The notes under the pieces are model-generated. The model was given only the letters and a program-made list of their open reading frames with translations. It ran no database searches and had not been told where the DNA came from. The position numbers and the translations under genes are program-made. 64,000 nucleotides of DNA from Palaemon carinicauda (Eukaryota; Arthropoda; Malacostraca; Decapoda; Palaemonidae). The stretch spans positions 25,625,033 through 25,689,032 of the forward strand of contig NC_090730.1 of the NCBI RefSeq assembly GCF_036898095.1. The letters are read 5' to 3'. Positions 1-14,489 of the stretch are shown here, one piece after another. Numbering within the stretch: the first letter of the stretch is position 1; each line of letters starts with the position of its first letter.

Positions 1-1150
1 ACATTTAGATTTCCTCAGTAGATGACGCATGAAGTATGAATAGTCCTCTAACGTGGTGCCAGTACTAACGCTGCTTGTCTGCATTGTTGTGGCTCACATG
101 GCCAATCAGATAAGAATTCGAGTCCTCAAGAACCTCTTGAGATCTTCAAACCTGTTAAGCCCTACTTTCGCAGCAGACCAGTCTCTCATTCGTAATCCAT
201 AAAAGTAAAGCTCACTATGACCAACAATAGAATTTACAAATAAGAAAGGGCATGTCATTACACATTTTTATTTAATAAAAAAATTCTTCGCTATTGAAAA
301 AAGAAATATCCCCAAACTTTGGTTGCAGGAGGCAATAACTTCCCAGACAGTCAATTGTGAAACATCTACATCAAAATAAAAATAAGATGAAAATAACCAT
401 AAAAGTGAGATACAAAATAAGAAAAATATCAAATATAGAAAAATATTCATATAATGTCAAACAAATATATATTGGTGACAGGATAATTTTTCATGAGAAA
501 TCATTTTAAGTATCCAATGATGATATTCATGATTTCAAGGCTTTTTGGAGATATCAAAGAAAACTATGTTTTGCGAATGTAACTAAAGGTCAAAGATTCC
601 ATTACGTGAATAACAGCTTTATTATTTTTAAGCAATAAAGTTTGATTTTTTACTAAACGCAGTGAATATCTGAGGGATTTATCTTCTCTGTTCAATAGCT
701 TACATAATAAACTTAGAAATGTCCCCTTGGTTCAACCATGGAAACGTCCTCTCTATTCTTCTTTCATGGTTCATTTAATCTAAAGAAACACTTACGGTGT
801 GATGCCATCCTCGTATCCCGGTAGAACCCATTTTGCTTTCCTTTGTGAAGAGATTATTAATTCTCATCTCTGAAAGTATATTAAATTGTTTTTGTAGAAA
901 GATGACGCACTAGCAAATTACTTAGTACAAAGGATTCGTTTTAGCTCAATCTTTATGGAAATGAAAACATTAACTTATGGTTTTACCTGTACCACAAAGG
1001 TTTCATACACGTTTGTGCACTGTAACGTTATTGACTTAGTTATCTCTTGTTCTTCCCCACACTGATAACAGAACCTGTTTAAGCTTGACTTCGCTTACAT
1101 TAGTTTGATTGAATTTTTTGTCGGTGCACTTTAAACAAACCTGGCATACT
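1..1150. other. AT-rich unique sequence, no gene seen
   Basis: No open reading frame with recognisable protein similarity and no clear repeat. Probably decayed intergenic DNA. The lower-numbered part could contain an unrecognisable continuation of the relic that follows. Confidence 0.5.
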
Positions 1151-1791
1151 TCTCCTGACCAACGTCTTCTTAGATGCAAATATCTTTTATCACGTTGGCT
1201 GGAATCACAACCTTTGTGATGATATTAGTCAGGTCTTCCCCCTCATATTTCACAAGATTCATGGACGATCTAAGCACACCCTTCAGTCGAGCAATGTTCT
1301 CTTCTTGCCTAATGTCCAAACAGCCATTGCTGTGAAAGCTCTTTGTCCTCATTACAGCTGGCTGCCCCTCGCTGAGCATTATGAACCTAGCATGAGAGGT
1401 GATATTCAACTTTAATGACACGAGCATCATCCTCAGTGACAGAAGCACTCGCCTGTACCTTCCAATACTGATTCTTGTTCGCATCAACAGCCTTTTGCTG
1501 CTGTTTCATCGCATTGAATATGCACAACTTATGAACTGATTATTTTGTGTCTTGTTGGCAGAAGAAACACAGCCTTGCATTACTTCTAGCAGTCTGGTAC
1601 TTTAGTAGACGCTGCAGAGGAAGGTTGCCTAGGTCTTTTGATGATGCTGACGCTCTCCTGGTTAGCAGGACTTCTGCTATCGTTCTAGGCGACCACTGTA
1701 ACATGTTGATCCATAGCATTCTCCTTGCCACTTTGCTTTCTTTTTTTTCAGATCTGTGAATATTCAGCATCTCTATACTGAACCCTTTCAT
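1150..1791 (-). pseudogene. Relic of a repeat-associated uncharacterised protein, N-terminal part
   Basis: On the minus strand the translation contains CFFCQQDTK, then a VHKLCIFNA-like segment, then VKVEYHLSC-like residues in shifted frames. Downstream come a DIRQEENIARL segment and DLTNIITKVVIP. This order resembles the N-terminal part (cysteine pair CxxC, then a YHxxC motif) of a large uncharacterised protein family that is highly repeated in crustacean, hydra and other invertebrate genomes. Stops and frame changes break it. The family identity rests on remembered motif patterns, not a search. Function is unknown, and it is likely carried by a DNA transposon or is itself a domesticated or selfish repeat. 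Confidence 0.45.
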
Positions 1792-1799
1792 ATAAGAAA

Positions 1800-2451
1800 C
1801 TGGAGGAACTTGTAATATGCTTCATCTGATGATTTAGTCACTAGATCAAGAATGTCTGGCTCATGACACTGAATGCACGGTTTGAAATAAGTTTTTGGTT
1901 TTGGTTTCTTATTGGTGCTTGTCTTTACCGTGTGGCTGCTTAATGCAACACCCCAAATTTAGGGTCCCCCTTGGGTGAATATTGATGTAAATTTATTGTT
2001 CTAAGGCTTTAACTATCATGTAAAATAAAGTCAAATGTGATTCGACATTGGTCACCTTCCGGGAAAGCAAGAAGTGCCATATCAGTACGTGTTGGTTTGA
2101 GTCGATGGTGGCATAATGGCTGAAAATTTCAAAACAAAAGCTGTTGATTTTGTCATAGAGGTAAACTAGCATCTGCAATGAATACATTGATAGTTTTGAA
2201 CGAATAATTGCACATAAAAACCTTAGATAAACAAAATTTAACATTCTGGCACTTCACACTAAAATTAAACTTGCGTAATGTAGTATTTTAGGCCAAATTT
2301 AACTTTTCAGCAATGATGCTGCGCTAAAATCACTGGAGCTTAATGAAAAAAAGGGCAACATCATTTTTCCACTTCCCAGCAATACAAAGAACATATTCAT
2401 AACGTCACAATAAATTAACATGCAATACAAACGGGAACCCCAGTTTGTTAC

Positions 2452-2453
<2 letters not shown>
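1800..2453. other. AT-rich unique sequence, no gene seen
   Basis: Short spurious reading frames only. No recognisable repeat or protein remnant. Confidence 0.5.

Positions 2454-2528
<75 letters not shown>
2454..2528. repeat. (TC)n microsatellite
   Basis: About 37 uninterrupted TC dinucleotides, giving a spurious Ser-Leu polypeptide in translation. Such tracts are very common in decapod genomes. Confidence 0.97.
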
Positions 2529-2531
<3 letters not shown>

Positions 2532-3818
2532 TATGAAAATAAAATGGGTTGTCTCGGTATAACCCAAGGAATAAATTTTGAATCTTTTTATAAATATATC
2601 GATGAAATTTATTTATATGATACTGTTATTCAAATATTGTTATATATAAAGATAAAAGAATTCTAATATATTGAGAAATAAGGAGCTAATGAATTTTAAA
2701 CAAAACTCAATATGTAATATTCCCTCTGTGTTAACTTTATAACATGTGTGACATATGTTGAAATATATACAGATGCGATTACTTAACTTTAAAATGTCTT
2801 CTACCTGTTTGTATTGTTTAGGAATGAATAATTCTTATGCATTAAAGTTTGGATGAAAATGAAAATATCGCATCATTCCTGGTCATTTGTTAAACGTGAT
2901 ATGCGCAGCATTTATTTTAACGACACTCTTGAATGTTTACAATTAGTTTCCCTTTTTCATTAAAAAGCATTTCTCAATTATCAGCCTCAGACTTTCAAGG
3001 ATATTCAAGGAAATCTAAATACGTTCAAACAAAAACGTATCTCTTTGTAGGAAGTTTAAAATTCATATACGATTAACTTATCATTTCGAAATATCAGGGA
3101 AAATCGAACTGAAAGGGGAAGCTGGCTATAGAAGGGGCAGTGTTCGATCGCTGCTTCCCAATTACACGCTTCGTGAACAGTGAGCAGCTCCCAAAGCCTA
3201 TCAATAATAGGCTAATCACGGGATCGGATTAAACTCGTTTGTGTCCCCAATTAAGGTAATTTTTCATTGGCATCCGTTATTTATCACACTGCAAATAAAA
3301 GTCCTTTTTCATGCCGGTTGCGTTTTGTATTATTCTTTAGTCTTTCCTAGAAATTGTTTTACAAATACCTCTTATTTAGTAATATATTCTGTTTATACAT
3401 TTATCAGTCTAGTCCAGCAGCATAGTACGATATTTCCTGTCAATTGTTCATTTTTTTCTTAAAAGAGCCAAAATTGGTACATTAGTAAAAAGTGTACTTT
3501 GAAATATTCTAGATATGAAGTTACCGAAGAGAGTCTTTGACTGCTATAGTGGCCATTTAGCAAAATGTGCTATATGCTCTTCCTTTGTTATTGTCTGTCA
3601 GTTAGATATAAGTAACGTGCCAGTAAATTGACCATAAAACAACCTACCGAAGTATTATGATAACGTAATTTTAATTTGAAAATATTTGTCTAACTGAAAA
3701 TGGCTGCTTTTCTTAAATTGAGTGAACTGAAATTGAAATTTAATGTACTTATGTTCAATAAAGTTTTTATTATAGATTACATACTTCACTCTTATTCTAA
3801 AACTGAAATTGAAATTTA
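2529..3818. other. AT-rich unique sequence, no gene seen
   Basis: No coding or repeat structure recognised. Near 3720-3825 a short phrase (AACTGAAATTGAAATTTAATG) is repeated in tandem-like fashion about 90 bases apart, suggesting a small local duplication. Confidence 0.45.
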
Positions 3819-5130
3819 ATGGACTTATATTTTTTGGGCAGTGATGTAACGATACTACTTGCCTGTTTCAAAGGCAGTCCAGAGTTTATTCACACCTGCA
3901 ATATCCTGTGCTACTTCATCGCCAAGACAAAAAACATCGGTATCTACAGCTCTAACTTTAAAGCGACAGTGGTCTTATTATACAGCATGGGCCACAAGTA
4001 GCATGATGCGAGTGCCTGCCTCTTCATAACTGCTTGGGGCTATTGAGCTCTCTCTTCCTGAAACTGCTTCTCCATTGGTGACTACCAACTCCTATCCCTT
4101 GTCATGGAATAAATTAACCAGCACATCAAGCAGAGGATGAAGAGCTCCCCTTTATGAGTATTGACACGTAGGAAACTTCTTGGTAGGACTGTGGTGTTTA
4201 CCAGATACAATTGCACCCTTTCATCATTTTCCCATTGTTGCTGTCTCCAAGGATCCACCTTTACAACTAATCCAGACAAGTTTTAGGAGTAAAGCAGAAC
4301 ACTGTTACCCTGTTACCCTGTAGCGTATGAGATAAAGACTTATGGGCATATACTTCAAATGTCTTGGCAGTGCCAGGCTTCAACGTCTGAACAATGATGG
4401 CAATACCAAGGACAGCAGAAGTGACAGCAGATACATCGGACTAAGCTTTAGCAATGCCTTCAAGACACTCCTGCAGCTAGTGTAGCTTGTCTGCATTAGA
4501 TAACGTGAGACAGCACGCAAGAATTTCATGATGGAAGAATTTGACCACATTTCTATTACAGTTTTGACAACCAGAGTAATGCCTTGCAAATAAGATCATA
4601 TCAGTCTTAATATATGCTTCCTTCCCTTTGAGCACTTTTGATCCTATGTGCATCCCAAAGAGATGGAATGTTACTTTTTGGGGGGCAAATCAATAGCTTT
4701 TGTTCCGTCTATAAGGAAAAGAGTTAAGTAAGTCTCAAAATTATCCTGTCCAATTTGCTGGATAGTACAAACTGTTTCAAGGACTATAGGGTCAACAAAG
4801 TCTCTGGTATCTAGGAACAACAAAACTGGATTATCTCCTCAAAAGGATTTCCCAGCTCTTCAATTACATCAACAAGTAATTGTACATATTTGGCAAATGC
4901 TTTCTGTGCACTTTGTGTATCTTCATGGTGACGTGTCTTCTCACTGGCAACTGAAGATAATTCTCCTCTTCAGACTCCATGATAACTCAGGCTACCTCGG
5001 GTCCGGTTATCATAGAGGGTCTCAGATCGCTGTGATTACCTGTAAGGCCAACAACACACGTGTCATCCTTGGTACGAGCATTATTCCATTCATGTGTTTA
5101 GTTAGCATTGGTTTTACAGTGTCTTACATG
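3819..5130 (-). pseudogene. Relic of the same EEADTR-type protein family, central part
   Basis: Read on the minus strand in several frames, this shows in order LLVDVIEELGNPFEE, FLDTRDFVDPIVLETV, an IGQDNFETY-like run, LIDGTKAI, SFLRVNTHKGELF, TNGEAVS, SSYEEAGTRIMLLVAHA, and RAVDTDVFCLGDEVAQDIAGV. These are the successive landmarks of the uncharacterised family whose hallmark is EEADTR followed by a hydrophobic strand and DTDV. Acidic motifs of this kind suggest a PIN/FEN-like nuclease fold, but that is inference. Many stops and shifts make it a clear pseudogene. It is not collinear with the relic at 1150-1791, so at least two insertions or a rearrangement are needed. Confidence 0.6.
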
Positions 5131-7659
<2,529 letters not shown>

Positions 7660-7660
<1 letters not shown>

Positions 7661-9370
7661 TGCAATATGGCTTCTGGTACTCAGAGATTGCAAATCCCTA
7701 CCTGAATAAGTTTATGCAGGGACATTTTGAAGTTAAAGATAAAAAAGGGAAATTTAATTCTGTTTCACCTGATGTGAAATTGAAGCAAACTATCCAAAAA
7801 AAGTCCAAAAAAAAGCTCAAAAGGCATTGTTGAATAGACAAGGAAATGTAATTATAATGCAAAATAGCATCTAATTTATCACGAAGTTCTGACGATTTGC
7901 AACAAATTTCACAGTATTCTCTCCGCAGATGTAGATCAACGTTAAACTGTGCGCCATCATGATCTCTTGTGCAAAAAAGGTGATATATTTAATGAAATTT
8001 TTTCTAGAATTCTAAATTCCATGGAGTATCATGACAATCCATATGAAGTAACTGAACTAGTGTGTCTTTACAATTTTGTAACCTAACAGCATGTTGAAGG
8101 TAATGTGAAGGATCGCCTTCTTGGCGTACTTAAGTGTGGTACTGACCAATATCAACAGCTAAGACAGGAAAGAGTTGCGTAAAAAAGTAAAAACATATCT
8201 CACACAATATCTAAAGATATGCTTCCAAGGTTCAGCACAAATTTTGAGCCAAAACCTACAACTGTTCTAGAAAATTGGCTTATAAAACTACTTTCTCAAG
8301 CGCACAGAGATTTAGTAATGTTCATAGAAAGGGAGATTCAATTGAATAGATTTTGGGACATAACTTGCTAAGGACAAATACACCTTTTGATAAAGATTTT
8401 CCTATAAAGCCAGAAACACATATTCATAAAACACAAATTGATAAAAGCCTGTAGCTAGAACATGCTGAATTCCAAACAAATTCTCACCGTAAAACAACAG
8501 TTGTTGATTTCATGACCCAAGTTAGAATGCAGAGAATATCATCGATGAAGTTTTTTGGAGAGGTCAATACACTGTTATAAGAATTTCATAATGTTATAAG
8601 AATTTTAATATGCTCGCTTCAAGAGCTCCGTGTGATCTTTGACAGTTATTTGACGCTCTGTGAAAGAAAGTGAGAGACCAAGAAGACAGTAAACCTGGGG
8701 TACTACGTACCTGGCTATGATTGAAACAGATACCCCAATACCAGTTCAGCTGGCAATTTTTTTGGCATCCACCTCAAATAAGACTAATTTAGAGAAACTT
8801 GCATGCAACGTGCTGGAAAAGTAATCAGGAAAATTTTTATTTCCTGTGACTGCAAGCGGAACAGTTGCAAATGATGTGCTTGATCCTACATTATTTTTCA
8901 AAAGAAGAAAGCAATGTTATCAGGGAGCTTGGGAGTGACCTAGAAGAGCCTGACCTTTGCATTGTGTCACATTTAAACTGTACTGTTCGGAATGGTGCAA
9001 AGAGAGTTGTTGTGCTCTCAAATGATACAGATGAAGTGACTTTTCTTCATAGATATGTGTACCACTGGATAAGTCATGGATGGTCTCAGTTATGGGTAAG
9101 GGTTCGGGATAAATAAATATCTTCGTTTTACTCCTGTTTATGCATTATTTTAGAAGCTAGGGGGATAGATGTGTAGAGTTCTCATTGAAGCTTACAATCT
9201 AACAGGAAATGATGAGTAAATTTGGAACAAAGGCGGAGCAATAAGTGCAGATTCCACAAAATTTCTCTGATTTTGGCGAGTCTTCTCTTGATGGTGATTA
9301 CGAATTACTTGAGAAATACCTTGCACGAGTCCGGAAACCTTAATCATCCTTTCAAATTTTTGATGCCCTT
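7660..9370 (+). pseudogene. Third relic of the EEADTR-type protein family, plus strand
   Basis: Plus-strand frames give, in order: VDFMTQVRMQRISSMKFFGEV (near 8500), VIFDSYL (near 8640), LEEPDLCIVSHLNCTVRNGA, RVVVLSNDTDEVTFL (near 9010) and SQLWVRVRDK (near 9095). A TGNDE-like segment and EYLRNTL-like residues near 9300 follow. EEPDLCIV sits where EEADTRIV is expected, and VVVLSNDTDVV is the best-known landmark of the family. The 83-codon open frame at 8865-9116 is the best preserved piece. The N-terminal limit is uncertain. Several stops and frame changes show that it is dead. Confidence 0.65.
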
Positions 9371-9824
9371 CGTTTCAGTGAATATAGAAGGTCTGTAAAA
9401 ATAGGTGAGCTTCCATCAACACCACACACTCAATAACTGGTTACATTTCCCTGGGAAATTTTTGATGAAGTTTTTAAAACTGTTTCCATCAGAGCTCCTA
9501 CGGTTTGTCCGACAAACATTTGTCACATTTGTCGGTGTCGTTAAGCTGTTGTCAGATGTATGCATGTTTGCAAAAGTTCAGACAAGAACTGTAAAAATCC
9601 ATATCAAGTTGTCTCATAATGCAAAGTTATAAAGCTGAAGATCTTATTTGTTTTGCAAGTAATTAGCTTTTACGCAATAACCATGATTTCGGTGTAATTG
9701 ATTTATGTCATTTTAGGTTAATGTAATGAGATAGCAAAAGCTTTTAAACACTTCGAATGGATAATATCCTTTTGTAAGATTTATACATACGCCCGCACAC
9801 AATTTAGTTAAAGAATCGTGTAAG

Positions 9825-9825
<1 letters not shown>
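9371..9825. other. Unique sequence, no gene seen
   Basis: A 75-codon frame (9405-9632) lies just downstream of the relic and might be its decayed C-terminal end, but no motif supports this. Confidence 0.4.
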
Positions 9826-9867
<42 letters not shown>

Positions 9868-10019
9868 GCCCAGTTTGAAACACTTATAGAAATAATTTTT
9901 ATGGAACGAAGCTGTTATGATGTATAAACTACTTGATTCCTGAATCACACACAAAGATATATATATATATATATACAGATATATATATATATATATATAT
10001 CTGTATATATATATCTGTG

Positions 10020-10088
<69 letters not shown>

Positions 10089-10137
10089 GTATATATATAA
10101 ATATACTATATATATATATATATACATACATATATAT

Positions 10138-10195
<58 letters not shown>

Positions 10196-10254
10196 TTATA
10201 TTATATTATATATATATACATATATATATAATATATATATAAATATATATAAAT

Positions 10255-10286
<32 letters not shown>

Positions 10287-10317
10287 AATAATATATATAA
10301 ATATATATATACATATC

Positions 10318-10348
<31 letters not shown>

Positions 10349-10350
10349 TA

Positions 10351-10390
<40 letters not shown>

Positions 10391-10435
10391 TAAATATATA
10401 TATATATATATATATTAAGTATATATATTGTGTGT
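9826..10435. repeat. Compound (TA)n / (TG)n microsatellite
   Basis: Two TA-rich blocks (9826-9865 and 9956-10435) with ATATAAATATA, TGTGTG and ATACATA variants. All long reading frames here are low-complexity Tyr/Ile strings and are not genes. Confidence 0.93.
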
Positions 10436-10439
10436 GTGT

Positions 10440-10800
10440 AATATCAACTGTCACTAGTCCACTGCAGATCAAAGGCCTCAGACATGTACTTCTTTACGTG
10501 TTTATGTTCTTTCTATGACCGTCTACATCCACCAATTTTTTTAGCTTGTCAATCCAATGTCATCTCTTTCTTCCCCTGCCTCTTTTGCAACCTCTAGGGA
10601 CCCTTTCTGTTCTTCTCGTCCATCTATTATCTGTCTTTTCCTCGTTGTTGTCTTATATGTTGGAAGAATGTCCACTACTTTAGTTCACTCTCGTATCCAT
10701 TTTGCTCTTTTTTTTCTGCCCCATCATTATTTTTCTATAGCTCTTTGATTTATAACTAGCTTATGTTCTAAGTCCTAAACTAACCAGGAGCTGCATCCTT
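10440..10800 (-). mobile_element. RTE-like LINE tail (C-terminal ORF and 3' end relic)
   Basis: On the minus strand, fragments LEHKLVINQRAMEK, KWIRE-TKVVDILPT and a GSLEVAKEAGEERDD-like tail follow the order of the C-terminal part of RTE-type LINE polyproteins (xQRRMxR, IRxxTKVxDI, WAGH region). The phrase CCACTGCAGATCAAAGGCCT near 10461 is typical of the 3' end of such elements in arthropods. Stops and small indels are frequent. Family assignment is from remembered patterns. Confidence 0.5.
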
Positions 10801-11400
10801 ACCTACTTACCTATTGCTTGTCAGCTGGGTTATAAAACAGCCCTCCTTCTCTCTAGAGCCCCGTATCCTCAACCCTGTGTTTGTTTAATAATTTTTTTAA
10901 CTCCTGAAATGAGCTTTTCAAGCTCATCTGTTTAACCCGTCCAGAAACTTGAAAATATTAATTTCCGACGATTGGTAACACCAAAAACCGTTCAAAATAT
11001 CTCTACAAACACCAGTAAATATTTCCTATTTCCTCCAATTTGAGAATTCCCACTTGTTTTGAATGCTGTTAATGAGGAAATGTTTCTTAAAAATGTACAA
11101 TCGAAGAATTGTTTCAAATGTGTGATTGGTCAAGAGAAAATCACAAGATAATAAAATCATCTCTATTTAAAGATAACCAATGTCTAAAGGTACTAATAAT
11201 ACAAAAAAAATGGGAAATAAGTGTTAGGAAGATTAAAGTTTGGACAGGAAAACCAACTGAAGGAAAATTTATAAACTGTTCTTTGGGTCTTCTTGCATTA
11301 TGGGGATAAACAGCATCGAGTAAAAAAGGATTCTTTTTTTTTTCGAAAGTATGTTTCTAAGTTATTTCTTAACCACCGAATTAGGATATGGAGTCCAAAA
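10801..11400. other. AT-rich sequence, no gene seen
   Basis: Nothing recognised. This is close to where similarity to the right arm becomes visible, so the outer boundary of the inverted duplication may lie here or beyond the window's right end. Confidence 0.4.
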
Positions 11401-11509
11401 TAATGTTTTAGTACAGGTTTATTGAATCCATTATATCGGTTAAAACCAGGTAGAGTAAATAGCTTATTTTGCTACAGTAAAGTAAAAACCAAAAGAACAA
11501 AGGTATCTT

Positions 11510-11790
11510 CAGCACACCATCCTTTTTATAGATGCTATGTCGATGATATATTTTCTGTGATAGAATATCAATCAGTTAACTTTATCTGTATTTTATAATA
11601 GAGTCCCTTCAATTCTCTGAAACAAATCATTCGCATTTTCTTTATATTTTAAATGGTTATTCAGAAGAAAACGAAGTTCACGGGCGTAACTTGGACGACT
11701 ATATTATTTCTCTTTCCGGAACTAGTTTTAGCACTTCTGGCTCCTTTTCTTACCAAGTGTAGCTTGCATTCTACACAGATTTCTTGTTCC
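11510..11790 (+). pseudogene. Penelope-like element reverse transcriptase relic
   Basis: A plus-strand frame reads PFYRCYVDDIFSVIEYQ, matching the RYVDDIF-type catalytic motif C of Penelope-like element reverse transcriptases. About 150 bases further, ISLSGTSFSTSGSF resembles the segment that follows FLDVLI in this family (GTSFSTSVYRKPT type). Stop codons intervene. The inverted counterpart near 63.85-63.95 kb has the same stretch with the aspartates lost. Identification is from two short motifs, so moderate confidence only. Confidence 0.5.
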
Positions 11791-12103
11791 TACTAAGATG
11801 ATAAAGCAGTGTAGCTAGATTCTGAAGTTTTAATGATTGTTCAGTTGTTGAACTGTTCAGGTGAATGGGCATGCATAACCAGGGTTAAGGGCATAACTGC
11901 GCTCAGAACAAGACGTTCATTTATATAAACAGTTTATGTTCAATAAAAAACAATTCTTCAGTATTCAAAGAAAACGAAATTGAGATTTTAAAAGGAATGC
12001 TACGATAAAATAACCATATTTATAAGTCTTTTATATTCTGTTCAATTTTTAGAAGTTTAATACATTAGTCGTTTAGAAATAAGAGGAAACACTTTCGTCC
12101 TGC

Positions 12104-12153
<50 letters not shown>

Positions 12154-12181
12154 AGAGAGAGAGAGAGGAGGGGGGGGGGGT
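12104..12181. repeat. (GA)n microsatellite ending in a G run
   Basis: GA repeats with small interruptions and a terminal run of about ten G. It occupies the same place in the left arm as the long (TC)n at 63261-63375 in the right arm, on the opposite strand as expected. Confidence 0.95.
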
Positions 12182-13055
12182 AAGAATTATAGTTCCAGTC
12201 AGGACAACATTTTATGATAGAGAATAATAGTTTTTTCCTGATTAATTCCATATAAAAATAAATTATATATAACCGAGTTTCTTCGAAATACCTCTTTTGC
12301 AGGACGATAAGAATATTGTTTAGTTTTTCGTGTAGTATTTTGGTGTATTTGATTGAGAGCTGCATGAATTTAGTGTAAAAGTGAAATGTGTTAATCTGTG
12401 TAGGAAAAAAGAAATATGATTTAGTTATAAAGTCACCGAAATCCAGGTTATGATTGCTTCAGTTTTTAGAGTGGCTAGCTGTCTCTCACATCTAAGATTC
12501 ACAAACTAATTCTATCAGAATATGTCAATGGAAGAGTATGAAAACTATACAATAACGATTTGCAGAAACAAAGAAAATGCTTATTTTGAAGGTGAGTTTT
12601 AAGTAAACACAGTTGCATCCATGTAACGAATAAAATCAAATTTCCACACTCAGTTAATTCAAAAATTTCTACCACACCTTGATTCCTAAAATGTTCGAAA
12701 CAATGCTACCAAATTGATTGTAAAATACTCTTCCTGAACGTTCCATATCGGACCATACGAGTATTGAAATTATTCAAATGATAGCCTACTTGTACCCCAT
12801 ACGTTTTTGAAGCAAAATGGTAAATCGTACAAGGTAAGAGAGTAGCCCCAGTGATTCAATTCAGTTGTGCCCTGATTTTATTTTCAACCCTCTTTTTTAC
12901 CTATACAGTTAATGGTTATCCTGCCTATTCACAGAAGAATGCTGACAATATTTAAAATCTGAAAATATTTTGTCCTAGGTAAGGAGCAGAAACTTCTTTA
13001 ATAATTAAATTGGAGGTAAATATTTTCTGTACGTTTAATAAACTCTGTTCTTCAG
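12182..13055. other. Inverted-duplication sequence upstream of exon 1
   Basis: No coding frame. It aligns with the reverse complement of about 63.2-62.43 kb, including the phrase GTGGCTAGCTGTCTCTCACA near 12471. It would be the upstream promoter region of the putative transcript starting near 13.09 kb. Confidence 0.5.
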
Positions 13056-13057
13056 TA

Positions 13058-13066
13058 TCTATAAAA
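13058..13066 (+). promoter_or_regulatory. TATA box candidate, left-arm gene
   Basis: TCTATAAAA, embedded in a stretch (TTCAGTATCTATAAAA) that is conserved in the right arm on the opposite strand. It lies about 235 bases before a GTAAGT donor that is also conserved, which is a sensible first-exon arrangement. Confidence 0.45.
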
Positions 13067-13089
13067 ATAGCTTCTTATGAAAAATTTCA

Positions 13090-13295
13090 TAAAAAAAGAA
13101 GTTAGGATTTGGATTTACATAAGCATTAATAGTCATAAAGACAAATGCAGATGGAGCCACCTGTCTCCCAAGGACGACAGAACAAGGATTTCTTCCTCCT
13201 TGATTTTCAAAGTTCTACATTCTGAACCTTCAGACATTTCACAGCCATTTATGTTATTGGTCTGAGGTCGTGAACATCAATCGTGGATATTATAT
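13090..13295 (+). ncRNA. Exon 1 candidate, left copy
   Basis: Ends at a GTAAGTATT donor at 13296. It contains a 62-codon frame from ATG 13077 that stops at 13265. The right-arm copy preserves a similar translation (KEDRTR...SLIFK.LH.EPSD) but carries a stop earlier, so coding is doubtful. The exact transcript start is unknown, placed about 30 bases after the TATA box. Confidence 0.35.
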
Positions 13296-14489
13296 GTAAG
13301 TATTCTTTTTACAGATTTAATTGTAAAACTTAATTGTGAAATTTACTATTTTTTCGAATCTCATATTCCAAGTATGAAATTAAGCTGTTTGTGTGGCGAA
13401 TTTGATCTTTATGCTGACATCACCGCGTTCAAACTGTCAAAATTCCATACTTTTCACACGGTTCCTCAAAATTTAGTTTGAGAGTCCTTCATACTTGAAA
13501 AGGGGTCCCATTCCCTTTTTATTGTACTATTAAATGTTCTCCAATGTTTTTTCAAAGTAGTCTTTGATTGCTAAATTGGGCTTTGCCTTGATATTTCTAA
13601 AAAACTTAACATGTGTCAAGCAATAAAATATAATTTTTGCACATATAAAGTACTATTTTGAGGCGTTTAGTATATCCCGTGAACCTGTAATCTGTAACAA
13701 TCGCTGTAGTGCAAAACTGAGGAAAAACTTGTGCAACACTTAAATGTTCATTGCTATTGAGAAGATTTTTGGATATGAAATTTATTAGCGATATTTTTAA
13801 AACTTGGATATCTTTTCATTGTTTCCTGTTGCAAGTCACTTGGTGCTTGAAATTTTTGTGCAAGTATTTTCAAAGTTTTATTGGTTATTTTGGACTATGG
13901 TGAATTACAAGCATATTTCTATTAAAGACAACATAAAGGTTAGCGTTTTCTTATGCTAATTGTTTTTTCCAGTGATTTTGAATCTTAATTTTGGGTAATT
14001 TTCTATCTCTTTTGGTTGAGTGTAGATTCTGGCCGCATAATTGAATCCAGTGATGTTGATCAAACAATGTCTCGTTGCGTGGTTCCGAGGCTCGGGTCTA
14101 TATAGGGCCTGTTTCATACTTTATCAATCTAATCTAAAACTTGCATACTTTTACTTTTGTGCACTTTTATATGAAAGTACTATTAACTTCCGGTGCTAAT
14201 TTCATACAATAGCTGGTGCTCCAGTGTTAAGATTGCGAGAAAAAAAAATATTACAAAATTGGGAGCTTCTTAAATCTACGAAGCCAATTAAGCCCTGTCT
14301 CGATGAACTTGAACTAAATTAAATATCCCGTGATTTCAAACTTTATTAAAGCAGATGAACACGTTTATAGAACTTAGCCTTCAATCTTGGCTACTTTAGT
14401 TACAATGTAAGATCCTGCACAGAAAAATAACTAAACATAAATACATTAAAATATAAATAATGATAATGGGGGAATAAACTACTCGCATG
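13296..14489. other. First-intron sequence shared by both arms and a third block
   Basis: No gene. It aligns with the reverse complement of 62.18-61.1 kb. The part near 13.57-13.69 kb also aligns with the reverse complement of about 46.23-46.48 kb (AAGCAATAAAA, then TATATCCCGTGAAC-like text). Confidence 0.5.
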
